From Lacrimispora algidixylanolytica (GTDB taxonomy: Bacteria > Bacillota > Clostridia > Lachnospirales > Lachnospiraceae): a stretch of 64,000 bases of DNA. Of the stretch, positions 45,088 to 52,767 are shown piece by piece; position 1 is the first letter of the stretch; each line of letters starts with the position of its first letter. The stretch covers positions 1 to 64,000 of the forward strand of contig NZ_MCIA01000001.1 in NCBI RefSeq assembly GCF_003609635.1, in the 5' to 3' direction. The notes under the pieces are model-generated. The model ran no database searches, had not been told where the DNA came from, and was given only the letters and a program-made list of their open reading frames with translations. The translations under genes were made by a program, and so were the position numbers.

Positions 45088-45125
45088 GCTATCCTCCTAA
45101 GTCTATAGAAATTCATTCAATTTAA

Positions 45126-45770
45126 TTATATTTCAATATTAAGTAATGCCGATGCCAATTTAAAATCTTCCAGATTATTAATATCCACCGCTTCTTTTAA
45201 TGATACCTCTTTAACAAACGGTTTTTCTCCAATCCTTCTGTGATACCTTTCAAAAACTTCCCTTGTGAATACATATATTCCGGATGTTTCTCTATATATT
45301 GGCTTTAAATCTTGGCTTCTTGGCACATTTGTAGCATTAAAATTTAAGGGTTCTCCATCCTGCCAAAGATAATCCTGTATTTTTGAAGCGCAAAAGGCGG
45401 AATCATATTCTCCTGATTGCACTACTCTAATACATTCAGCCATTGTCTCTACCGTTATAAAGGGGGCTGTTGCATGAGCATATACATATATATCAGCATG
45501 AACCGTATTCATGAAATTTTCAAATATCTGCGAAAAGTTTGATGTCGGCAAATCTAAATAGGCTGGACGCTGGATAAAGTTCACCCCATCGGACACAAAT
45601 GGAATAACATCCTCACTGCTGCAGTACACGTTGATACTATCTAACATCCCCGTTTCTTTTAAACTATCCAACTCATATTGAATAAGCGGTTTGCTTCCAA
45701 GTAGCTTTATGTTTTTATTGGGAAGCCTTTCATTATTAAGTTTAATGGGCATAATTGCTACTATTTTCAT
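45126..45770 (-). CDS. CMP-sugar synthetase (acylneuraminate cytidylyltransferase family)
   Basis: This GT-A-like nucleotidyltransferase (about 214 residues) is of the NeuA/KdsB group, which activates acidic 2-keto sugars with CTP. The N-terminal VAIMPIKLNNERLPNKNIKL is a variant of the usual ARxxSxxLPxKN loop, with Leu/Asn replacing the canonical Arg/Ser. YAHATAPFITVETM matches the QxTxP(L/F) substrate motif region, and the conserved Asp near the C-terminus is in EAVDINNLEDFKLA. I choose the ATG at 45770; an ATG 12 bases earlier overlaps the ribosome binding site. It lies 38 bases before the aldolase gene, with which it is probably cotranscribed. Confidence 0.85.
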   Translation of the reverse strand: MKIVAIMPIKLNNERLPNKNIKLLGSKPLIQYELDSLKETGMLDSINVYCSSEDVIPFVSDGVNFIQRPAYLDLPTSNFSQIFENFMNTVHADIYVYAHATAPFITVETMAECIRVVQSGEYDSAFCASKIQDYLWQDGEPLNFNATNVPRSQDLKPIYRETSGIYVFTREVFERYHRRIGEKPFVKEVSLKEAVDINNLEDFKLASALLNIEI

Positions 45771-45782
45771 AATTTTTACCAT

Positions 45783-46055
45783 TCCTTTCGCTCAAGGCAC
45801 AAATAAGTTATGATAAATGTTGTGCCCATCCTCTCTTTGATTTATAATTTTCATATGTAATAGCAATACACTACAGCGCACGGAGAGATGAGTGGCGAAC
45901 TTAACCTGCGTAATTATATGTGCCGCCATCTTTTAAAGAACAAACAAGTGGGATATTGAGCCCGGACTATTATCATTGGTAATAAACCATTTTTATTTAG
46001 TCGCAAGATGGCAGTCAATGATGCTATTCCTATCTCTTTTAAGGTGGTTATACTT
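45783..46055 (+). other. Noncoding 5' part of IS110 remnant, possible bridge-RNA region
   Basis: These 270 bases lie upstream of the IS110 transposase fragment and contain no supported gene. They include GC-richer stretches able to pair, such as the region 45876-45935. In IS110-type elements this position encodes the bridge RNA that guides insertion. No secondary structure or sequence match could be verified, so the assignment rests on position alone. Confidence 0.35.
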
Positions 46056-46434
46056 ATGATGAGGCTCATTTACCCCATCTGCTGCGGAATTGATATCCAC
46101 AAAAATGTTATCGTTGCAACCATCGTCAATACGAATTGTTCTGGAATCTCTGAATACAATTAGAAATCTTTTTCTACCATCAACTCTGATATTCGAAATT
46201 TTCACAACTAGCTAATCGAAAACGACCAAAAAACGTCGTGGTCATAAGAACGCAATCATTGCAATTGCAAGAATGATTATGGTCTGTATCTATCACATTG
46301 TTTATGAAAAGCAACCTTTAAATCCAACTGATTATGCGGAATTGATGGATCCACATTTTAATCAACCCAAAGTAACACTAGATGATGCAAATGTTTTTGC
46401 CTATCTTGAAGCACAAGGTTACAATACTGCTTAA
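46056..46434 (+). pseudogene. Internally deleted IS110-family transposase
   Basis: Two pieces of one transposase survive. The first, 46056-46163, reads LIYPICCGIDIHKNVIVA, the N-terminal RuvC-like CGIDxHK motif of IS110 enzymes, and ends at a TAG. The second, about 46220-46434, reads KTTKKRRGHKNAIIAIARMI and ends FAYLEAQGYNTA, the usual IS110 C-terminus. The several hundred residues between them, including the catalytic Tec/serine region, are missing. AAGGTGG precedes the ATG. The gene cannot encode an active enzyme. Confidence 0.85.
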
Positions 46435-46847
46435 TTGGATAAATACAACGATAATTAATATTTACCTCTCAATACTTCTGAAAACAAGGGTTTTAGTAAC
46501 CCCTAGTTAAAGTTGCTTTAAAATCCACTTTATTTTTCACTCTTTACTCTCCTACATAACTATATAGTTCTTAATTAAATAACTATATATCTTTATTCTG
46601 CCATGCGCCGATCTACCTTATCTTAATAGTATATATTACAATTTCAAATTGATACGATTATCAATTGTACATATGGATTTCCAGTCGTCTTTATGCTCTT
46701 ATCACCTCAACTTAGGAACATATCAAAAAAAGATTCCATCAATGCCACGAATGTACAACATAGCTAAACTTTCTTTCATTCCCTAACAAAAAAACTTCTA
46801 TTATATTTAATTTCTATTGATGTGAAATAATGATATAGTACGTCTCT
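46435..46847. other. AT-rich stretch between IS110 remnant and TylF-like gene
   Basis: About 410 bases, probably including the end of the IS110 element. A short GGGTTACTAAAACCC stem-loop occurs near 46488. No frame with a start and ribosome binding site is seen, nor any RNA gene consensus. Confidence 0.5.
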
Positions 46848-47687
46848 CTATTTTACTACTAAAATACTTTTTTCATCACCTATTGGAAATGTTTTAGCCC
46901 CTGTCTCCTCTACAAATTCAATAACTGCCTGTTTTAAATTTCGATAACTAAATATATCAAAATAATCATGAACAAGTATTCCACAACCTTCGATCATTTG
47001 AGGATAAAAAAACCTTAATGCTTCAAGTGTCGGTTTATACAAATCCATATCCAAATTAACAAAACAAAATTTGTCTTCAACTCCAAATAAAGTATCTGGC
47101 ACATAACCTTTTTTTATAATTACATTATTAAGATTTATCATCTCTGATTTTACTAATTCAACCGAAGTCTCTTTGAAATAATCACCCTTTGTCGAATTAT
47201 CAGAATAACCACTTTCATATTGAATATCTCGCTCATCAAATCCTTCGAATGTATCAAATAAATACAATTTTCTATCTGGAAAAAATTTATTCATTAAGGC
47301 AGCAAACTCTCCCCTATACACACCGGCCTCCGCTACATTTCCATTAATATTCTTACGATATATTTCTTCTGCATAGCATTTTAAAAAATTATTTCTTGCT
47401 AGTACATTTGTTTCCACAAAAAATTTTGAAATTTTGCTACGTTTTATTCCCAGATCTAATAGACTTTTTACAATTGGCTGCATTGCAACTGATGCAATAT
47501 ATATGATATCAAATTCCTGTAAAAGGATTTCTTGCGGACTCAATATTGGCAACCCTTCTAATCTACCCTTTACAAAACTATCAGCAAATGCAACTATTTC
47601 CACTTCTCCTTCCTCACATATATGTTTATATAGTGCCTTGCCAGTTCCACCCGCTCCAAATATTATTACTTTTTCCTTATTTACCAT
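46848..47687 (-). CDS. TylF/MycF-type O-methyltransferase with N-terminal Rossmann domain
   Basis: Residues 1-95 form a nucleotide-binding fold (KVIIFGAGGTGKALYKHI) like that at the start of PglD-type sugar acetyltransferases. Residues about 110-279 are a TylF-family methyltransferase: NVAEAGVYRGEFAALMNKFF with the SAM loop, YLFDTFEGFDERD, CFVNLDMDLYKPTLEALRFF with acidic metal-binding residues, and CGILVHDYFD. The fusion is common in polysaccharide loci. The substrate is presumably a glycan or activated sugar. The ATG has AAGGA seven bases upstream. It is flanked on both sides by IS remnants. Confidence 0.88.
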   Translation of the reverse strand: MVNKEKVIIFGAGGTGKALYKHICEEGEVEIVAFADSFVKGRLEGLPILSPQEILLQEFDIIYIASVAMQPIVKSLLDLGIKRSKISKFFVETNVLARNNFLKCYAEEIYRKNINGNVAEAGVYRGEFAALMNKFFPDRKLYLFDTFEGFDERDIQYESGYSDNSTKGDYFKETSVELVKSEMINLNNVIIKKGYVPDTLFGVEDKFCFVNLDMDLYKPTLEALRFFYPQMIEGCGILVHDYFDIFSYRNLKQAVIEFVEETGAKTFPIGDEKSILVVK

Positions 47688-47816
47688 ATGATAATCCTTT
47701 ATCCTTTCTTTAAAACCTTTTTATTAACGAGATTATCAGCAGTTTTTGATCATTTGACTTTACTTTATTCTATCTTTTGATTGAGATCATTAGTTCAAAT
47801 CCCATACCGCTAATTT

Positions 47817-47842
47817 TATCAATATTAATATTAATATTGATA
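47817..47842. repeat. Perfect 26-bp AT palindrome
   Basis: TATCAATATTAAT is followed directly by its exact reverse complement. It lies in the noncoding stretch 47688-47927 between the TylF-like gene and the IS4 remnant. It may be an IS scar or a protein-binding site. Confidence 0.5.
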
Positions 47843-47927
47843 ATTATAATTAACTTTCCCTGCATAGATTTCCAAACGAAGTCTGAATAAATAAGGCCTG
47901 GGACTTCATCCATTCATCCAATTAACC

Positions 47928-48215
47928 TTAGGAGATATTTGTAATTTCTGTTGGAAGGTTAATTAATTGTTCAACAAATAGAGCCATTAGGCTCGTAAGT
48001 GCATTGGTCAGATCCATGTCCTCATTTATCGAGAACATGGAAAATAATTCACCATAGGCTTTCTGGTCATTCTGGTTTCGTCGTATCCATTCCAGTATAA
48101 TATATCTGACTTACCATGGCATTAAATCTACGGTTCTGAAATTCTGTACCCAGTTTCATAAATGATTTGGATGCTTTGAAGAATACCTCAATTGACCATC
48201 TCTTGCCGTAAATCC
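47928..48215 (-). pseudogene. IS4-family transposase 3' remnant
   Basis: On the minus strand the segment reads YGRRWSIEVFFKASKSFMKL and GTEFQNRRFNAMVSQ, the conserved Y-(2)-R-(3)-E region near the C-terminus of IS4-type transposases. Near 48105 the frame shifts and continues as ILEWIRRNQNDQKAYGELFS through MDLTNALTSLMALFVEQL to the stop at 47928. Everything before the YREK-like region is absent. The remnant is joined at about 48215 to the truncated cytidylyltransferase gene, whose frame runs 27 bases into it. It cannot be active. Confidence 0.85.
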
Positions 48216-48520
48216 GTACCAAGAATATCTGGCATTTCATATTCCTGTTTAATTACACCTAAAGCATGTATAATACAGTCCACAGGTTGGATAGTTGGTG
48301 ATGCCAATTCCAACGGACGCTTAATAGGAATATGATCATATATTTTAGCCTCATAAAGAATTTTTATATCATCGCTACTGCAAAACATTTTCTCAATGGT
48401 ATTAGTATGTCGAGCAGCATTAGCCGGATAGTATAGCACCGGGTGACCTAAGCATTCCAATACATTCTTGTCTTTCAGAGTATTATTCCCACGACCTGTG
48501 AGTAGCACATAAGTTTTCAT
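48188..48520 (-). pseudogene. CMP-sugar synthetase truncated by IS4 remnant
   Basis: The first about 100 residues are a clear N-terminus of a cytidylyltransferase of the acylneuraminate group: MKTYVLLTGRGNNTLKDKNV, GHPVLYYPANAARHTNTIEK, CSSDDIKILYEA and KRPLELASPTIQPVDCIIHA. The frame then enters IS4-derived DNA near 48215 and stops after 12 foreign residues. A normal protein would be about 220-240 residues, so the substrate-binding second half is lost. The ribosome binding site AGGAAAGG and the start are intact. It is distinct in sequence from the complete synthetase at 45126. Confidence 0.82.
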
Positions 48521-48579
48521 AACCTTTCCTCTGTTTAACTAAGATTCACCAGTTTAGTTCCTGTGTTAAACCCATATTT

Positions 48580-49383
48580 TCAACCGCTTTTTGCTCTGCC
48601 CTTCATTCTCCAAACCACCCTATGCGGTATAAGCCCTACAATCAAAGGTTTAATAACATAAATCCACCCCTCCGGCATTAACCCAAGCCTCCGAAATCCT
48701 CTATAACGTACAATTGCTTCATCTATCCGATATCGATACAGCCTTTTTTTCTTCATTACATTCACGTTTAGAAAATACCGCAGCAATGGGCGTTGAATGT
48801 TATACCCCCTCAGACTTTGGGCATACAATCTCATATAAAGGTCATAATCCTCAGTCCTTCTGGTAACTTTAGATTCATCATATCCTCCGACACGCTCCAG
48901 GCATTCTTTTCTGAACATAGGTGTTGCAAATTGTGCTCCCCATAAAAAATCTCGCTTTTCAGGTTTTTCCTTTACCCGAAAATGACCCGAAACAATCTTT
49001 TCCCCATCGAAACAGTCCACAATGCTGGAAACAAAGGCATATTCGAAATGTGTGTCCAGAAATCTTTTTTGCATTTCAAGACGTTCTGGGTAACTATAAT
49101 CGTCCGCATCCATTAATGCCACATATTTTCCTCGAGCAACATAAATACCACGGTTTCTCGTCGCCCCAGCAAATCTGTTTTCTGTATTGGTAATCACTAG
49201 AATTCTATCATCTCGTCTACTAATTTCTTTTATTACATCAGAAGTTACTTCATTAGAAGCATCATCACATATAATCAACTCAAAGTTTGAATATGTCTGG
49301 TTCAAAATAGAGTTAACTGCTTCCTCCAACAATGCTCTTTCTTCATTATGGACTGCCATTACCACTGATATATCTGGATACAT
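48580..49383 (-). CDS. Family 2 glycosyltransferase
   Basis: The 267-residue GT-A enzyme begins ISVVMAVHNEERALLEEAVN, has FELIICDDASNEVTSDVIKE, and the metal/nucleotide-binding YVALMDADDYSYPERLEMQK near residue 95, followed by GGYDESKVTRRTEDYDLYMR with the probable catalytic acidic residues. No membrane helix is evident. The product adds a sugar during assembly of the local polysaccharide; donor unknown. GAGGGAAG precedes the ATG. It follows the DUF115-type gene by 14 bases in an operon running to the left. Confidence 0.92.
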   Translation of the reverse strand: MYPDISVVMAVHNEERALLEEAVNSILNQTYSNFELIICDDASNEVTSDVIKEISRRDDRILVITNTENRFAGATRNRGIYVARGKYVALMDADDYSYPERLEMQKRFLDTHFEYAFVSSIVDCFDGEKIVSGHFRVKEKPEKRDFLWGAQFATPMFRKECLERVGGYDESKVTRRTEDYDLYMRLYAQSLRGYNIQRPLLRYFLNVNVMKKKRLYRYRIDEAIVRYRGFRRLGLMPEGWIYVIKPLIVGLIPHRVVWRMKGRAKSG

Positions 49384-49397
49384 ATTAATCTTCCCTC

Positions 49398-50453
49398 TTA
49401 CCGCTTTCTTATGGAATCAAAATTCACCCTTGGATACACCTCTAAAGTTCCTCCCCTTGTGGCATTAAAAATTCCAACTCCTAACTGATCACAAAACCAT
49501 TTAACAGAGGCATATGCACTCGTTACATATGCAACCGATTCGTCAATATCAATAACACTTTTGTTCATCTCCACCATATCTTTTTCTGTAAAATAATTAC
49601 CTGAAAAATGATTTTGAGCCTTGGGATCATATTCTCGTTTCCCATCTTCATTAATTTTAATTGGAACGGTATTATCCACTCCTAACAAGTAAATCTCTTT
49701 AAATCCCATATAGACTGCAAAATTAATTAACTTGCATGTAATCGTACCGTAAAAATGGACCCCTCTTAAGATATCCTCATTAAACCATTGAGGTTGCCTC
49801 TCTACCTGAATAAACGGATAATAAACGGCATCCTCAATCACAATATTATTTCTCACAATGGACTGAGCACATATCAGCTTTGGAAATCCCTTTATTTCTC
49901 GTATTTCGTCCTGGTACATCTCAATATAATCCAAATCAGAAGCCCCCCATATGTTAGGGCGCCACTCTGTCTGGTCAAAAATTAGATTAATACGCTTCGA
50001 AGCAAAACAAAACTCCCCGTTTTGTCTTAGAATCTCTAAATCTGCAGTATTTAGAGATGGACCGTTCCCTATCACAAAACACCGTTCTCCTGCATGCGTA
50101 TTTTTTAATGCGCTAAGTCGCTCATAGTTACCCGGCACTACTTGTTCAATTACTGCCAACTGCAAAGAAGATATCATATTGTCATATCCGAATTTTGTCA
50201 TCCAAAGGTCTTCATGAGTTTCATGTTTAGAATCACTTAGAACTTTTAATATATCTTCCTTTGTATTCTGCATTTCTTCAGATAAACTCCTACATTTTTC
50301 ATCAAACTTAATCTCAATCCCTTGTTTACCTTGCTGGAATTGATGATTCAGAAGCTCAGATTCTCTTCGTAAAAGCATTGTCTCCTGACGTAATTCGGTT
50401 ACTTCCTGACGTAGTTTAACTAATTTATTAACTGGCCATATTTTTTCTATCAT
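49398..50453 (-). CDS. DUF115-type putative glycosyltransferase with N-terminal coiled coil
   Basis: Residues 1-90 form a coiled coil (LVKLRQEVTELRQETMLLRR). Residues about 105-351 show a Rossmann-like domain: GERCFVIGNGPSLNTADLEI, FASKRINLIFDQTEWRPNIW and FKEIYLLGVDNTVPI. This GNGPSL pattern marks DUF115, a group that includes Maf flagellin glycosyltransferases and is structurally related to sialyltransferases using CMP-sugars. Given a CMP-sugar synthetase in the same cluster, it is a good candidate transferase for that activated sugar. That is an inference. GGAGG lies nine bases before the ATG, and the start overlaps the acyltransferase end. Confidence 0.8.
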   Translation of the reverse strand: MIEKIWPVNKLVKLRQEVTELRQETMLLRRESELLNHQFQQGKQGIEIKFDEKCRSLSEEMQNTKEDILKVLSDSKHETHEDLWMTKFGYDNMISSLQLAVIEQVVPGNYERLSALKNTHAGERCFVIGNGPSLNTADLEILRQNGEFCFASKRINLIFDQTEWRPNIWGASDLDYIEMYQDEIREIKGFPKLICAQSIVRNNIVIEDAVYYPFIQVERQPQWFNEDILRGVHFYGTITCKLINFAVYMGFKEIYLLGVDNTVPIKINEDGKREYDPKAQNHFSGNYFTEKDMVEMNKSVIDIDESVAYVTSAYASVKWFCDQLGVGIFNATRGGTLEVYPRVNFDSIRKR

Positions 50454-51585
50454 AGATCATTTCCTCCATAATTAACTTTAAGCGCTTAGCCGTTTTGACA
50501 ACATTTCTTTCAATCTTGCCTGCTAGCAGCCCCGTCATAATACCAAAAACCAGATAAAGCAAGCCCCATTGAGTAAGCCCCTTAGGGAAATAAGTCCACC
50601 ATAGTTCCGTCTTATATGAAACCCAATCAAAGTCATGACAATATTTCGTATATTTACATATTATAGCAAATAAGGTCTTCGCAAACATAATACCCAGCAA
50701 ATGATGAAGCATTATGGAATATGTATTATCTGCAATTTTTAGCATAAATAAGTTATTCTTTAGAATTGGCGTTATTATTCTCGCTATCCGTATCCAAAAA
50801 GCTATTCCGGTAAAAGCACAGATGTATGGTAGAATAACACCATCCTTAAAATTACTGCAAAATGCCCAATCATAGTATGGCGGATAACCAATTCTGGTAA
50901 TAATCGCCAATTGTATTATAAATACAATCCCTAAATAATATAAGCTTCTTAGATTATCCTTTCTTTCAATATTGTTCCTATATAGATTTCCGGCTGCATA
51001 AAAAGGTAGAAATATTAACATACGAAAAAGCACAAGATACCAGCCAAAATTAAAACCTTTACTACAAAAATAGACACCCGTCATGCCTAAAAGCAGATAC
51101 GCTACAAAAGTGAAATAATTCCCTCCAATACAGGCTAGAACCTTTCCAAATATCTTTTTATACATCACATGAAAAATCTCTACACAAAATAGAGGAACGA
51201 TAAACCAGCCTCCCAAATTATAGATAAACTGATGCCCAGTCAAAATTGGAGTTAGCAAAAGATTTCTCAGTGTAAATTCTCCTCCCATGGAAAATCCTTT
51301 TGCCTTTAATAGTATCACCAAAATGCCATAAATTACATTCCAAAGATAAAGAGGAACCAGTAGCCGCTTTACTTTATTCCACATATAAAGAAAAAAGTTA
51401 TCTTTTGCTTTTTCTGAATAAAAATATCCCGAAGAAAATACAAAAATACCAAGGTGAAAGGAATACAGATGGAACCAGTTTGTCATAATATTTAAGCCAC
51501 TGTTAGCACTACTATGACCCGCTACAACAAAAATAATACCCAGAACATACAACACCTTAAACTGATAATTAATCTTTTTTTCCAC
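50428..51585 (-). CDS. Membrane acyltransferase (acyltransferase 3 family)
   Basis: This polytopic protein of about 385 residues has roughly ten hydrophobic segments. Its N-terminus LYVLGIIFVVAGHSSANSGL contains the conserved His of acyltransferase-3 enzymes, followed by FHLGIFVFSSGYF. Members O-acetylate or succinylate surface sugars using acyl-CoA. A GTG at 51585 has GGGG eight bases upstream and gives a start close to the first helix; an ATG at 51615 gives ten more residues but has a poor ribosome binding site. Chain length and position fit decoration of the local polysaccharide. Confidence 0.85.
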   Translation of the reverse strand: MEKKINYQFKVLYVLGIIFVVAGHSSANSGLNIMTNWFHLYSFHLGIFVFSSGYFYSEKAKDNFFLYMWNKVKRLLVPLYLWNVIYGILVILLKAKGFSMGGEFTLRNLLLTPILTGHQFIYNLGGWFIVPLFCVEIFHVMYKKIFGKVLACIGGNYFTFVAYLLLGMTGVYFCSKGFNFGWYLVLFRMLIFLPFYAAGNLYRNNIERKDNLRSLYYLGIVFIIQLAIITRIGYPPYYDWAFCSNFKDGVILPYICAFTGIAFWIRIARIITPILKNNLFMLKIADNTYSIMLHHLLGIMFAKTLFAIICKYTKYCHDFDWVSYKTELWWTYFPKGLTQWGLLYLVFGIMTGLLAGKIERNVVKTAKRLKLIMEEMIYDRKNMAS

Positions 51586-51623
51586 TAACCTATCCCCTTT
51601 GGTAATCATATGCATTGCCTATA

Positions 51624-52361
51624 TCATCCCTGATAAGAGCTCTTAAATACGTCTAGTTCCTCCGGAGTTCCCAGAACATGAATTTTTTCCTGCTCCACAA
51701 CTGATATGTAAACGCTCCCATTCTTGCTCCTAATCAGATAATTGTATAACGGCGCAACGTATTTTTCACCTTTTTCCAAATTTTCATCAGAAGAATAATA
51801 TTCTTCATATAGCTCTTGATATAACTGACAAGACTTAAAATAATATGCTCCTAATGTGCAGTAATCTGAAATCCTAACCTTTTCCCGAACTTCCTCTGCC
51901 CGTCCACCATCGTCGAGCCTCACAAAGCTCCAGTGATCTCCCTGCCCCTTAAAGCATGGAATGAAGCCATCACCCTTTAATTCCTTATCATTCATGTTGA
52001 ATGCTTCTACATAAGTATCTATATTATAAATTAAAAGGCCATGGTTAGGAGTCCAAGCATTCTTTGCCAGTAACGCCGTAGTAGCCTGTCCGTCCGTCAG
52101 ATAATCAATCTCTATCACTTCATGTTTCAAGATCCCTAGTTTTTCACATTCATGGCCTATAAACTCCGCTGGAAAATCAATTCCTCTCACCACGAAAATA
52201 TAATGATCCACAATATCCTGATAACCTTTTAAACTCAGCATAGACCACTCAAATAATGTCTTTCCATGTACCTCTATCATATATTTCGGCACTTGGTACC
52301 CAGCTTTTTTAAAACGGCTTCCTTCGCCTGCCATTGTGATAACAATATCCAACTTTTTCAT
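51624..52361 (-). CDS. Sugar-phosphate or alditol-phosphate nucleotidyltransferase
   Basis: The protein (about 245 residues) is a GT-A-like NTP transferase. The N-terminal IVITMAGEGSRFKKAGYQVP with PKYMIEVHG is a variant of the pyrophosphorylase signature GxGxR...PK. Later LLIYNIDTYVEAF supplies a metal-binding Asp, and the last third contains VYISVVEQEKIHVLGTPEEL. The activated substrate is unknown; relatives act on hexose phosphates and on small phosphorylated alcohols. AAGGAG lies ten bases before the ATG at 52361. It is directly adjacent to a HAD-like protein and a kinase-like protein. Confidence 0.82.
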   Translation of the reverse strand: MKKLDIVITMAGEGSRFKKAGYQVPKYMIEVHGKTLFEWSMLSLKGYQDIVDHYIFVVRGIDFPAEFIGHECEKLGILKHEVIEIDYLTDGQATTALLAKNAWTPNHGLLIYNIDTYVEAFNMNDKELKGDGFIPCFKGQGDHWSFVRLDDGGRAEEVREKVRISDYCTLGAYYFKSCQLYQELYEEYYSSDENLEKGEKYVAPLYNYLIRSKNGSVYISVVEQEKIHVLGTPEELDVFKSSYQG

Positions 52362-52377
52362 ATTCCACCCACTCCTT

Positions 52378-52767
52378 TTATAATTTCGACCTCTCACAGA
52401 TATTTTTTAATTCTTCTGGAGTATACTTCAGAAATTCATCTGGGCGCACTGCTCTATCATCAACATAAAAGCCGCTTGGCCCTGGCCACGGTTTACCATA
52501 TATAATCTCATTGTAAGGTATCTGCCACCTGTCCAACCACTCCAGCAATACCTTCGCTGTATGAGCATTGATTAAACCGATATTTCCCTGATAGCTTTTC
52601 ATATTTCTAGAGGTATACATTACGATTTTTGCGCCATTTTCATTATAATATCTGAGTCTTTCCACCATTTCACGATGAGGTATCAGATCCTCATATTTTT
52701 CTTCCATGCTTTTGATTGGGCAAAGAGTACCATCAATATCCACCACGAATGTCATTTGTTCAAACAT
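52378..52767 (-). CDS. HAD-like capsular biosynthesis phosphatase
   Basis: This 129-residue small HAD-fold protein starts MTFVVDIDGTLCPI, in which DIDGT supplies the two catalytic Asp residues. IVMYTSRNMKSYQG contains the motif II Ser/Thr region, and SGFYVDDRAVRPDEF the terminal acidic motif. No cap domain is present, as in short capsular and heptose-type phosphatases. It is most likely a phosphatase that dephosphorylates a precursor for the neighbouring nucleotidyltransferase, but the substrate is unknown. Its start overlaps the upstream kinase-like gene by 16 bases. Confidence 0.82.
   Translation of the reverse strand: MFEQMTFVVDIDGTLCPIKSMEEKYEDLIPHREMVERLRYYNENGAKIVMYTSRNMKSYQGNIGLINAHTAKVLLEWLDRWQIPYNEIIYGKPWPGPSGFYVDDRAVRPDEFLKYTPEELKNICERSKL

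Noticed and set aside
45993-46205. A 70-codon minus-strand frame
   Set aside because: The opposite strand encodes a recognisable IS110 N-terminus, so this frame is a shadow.
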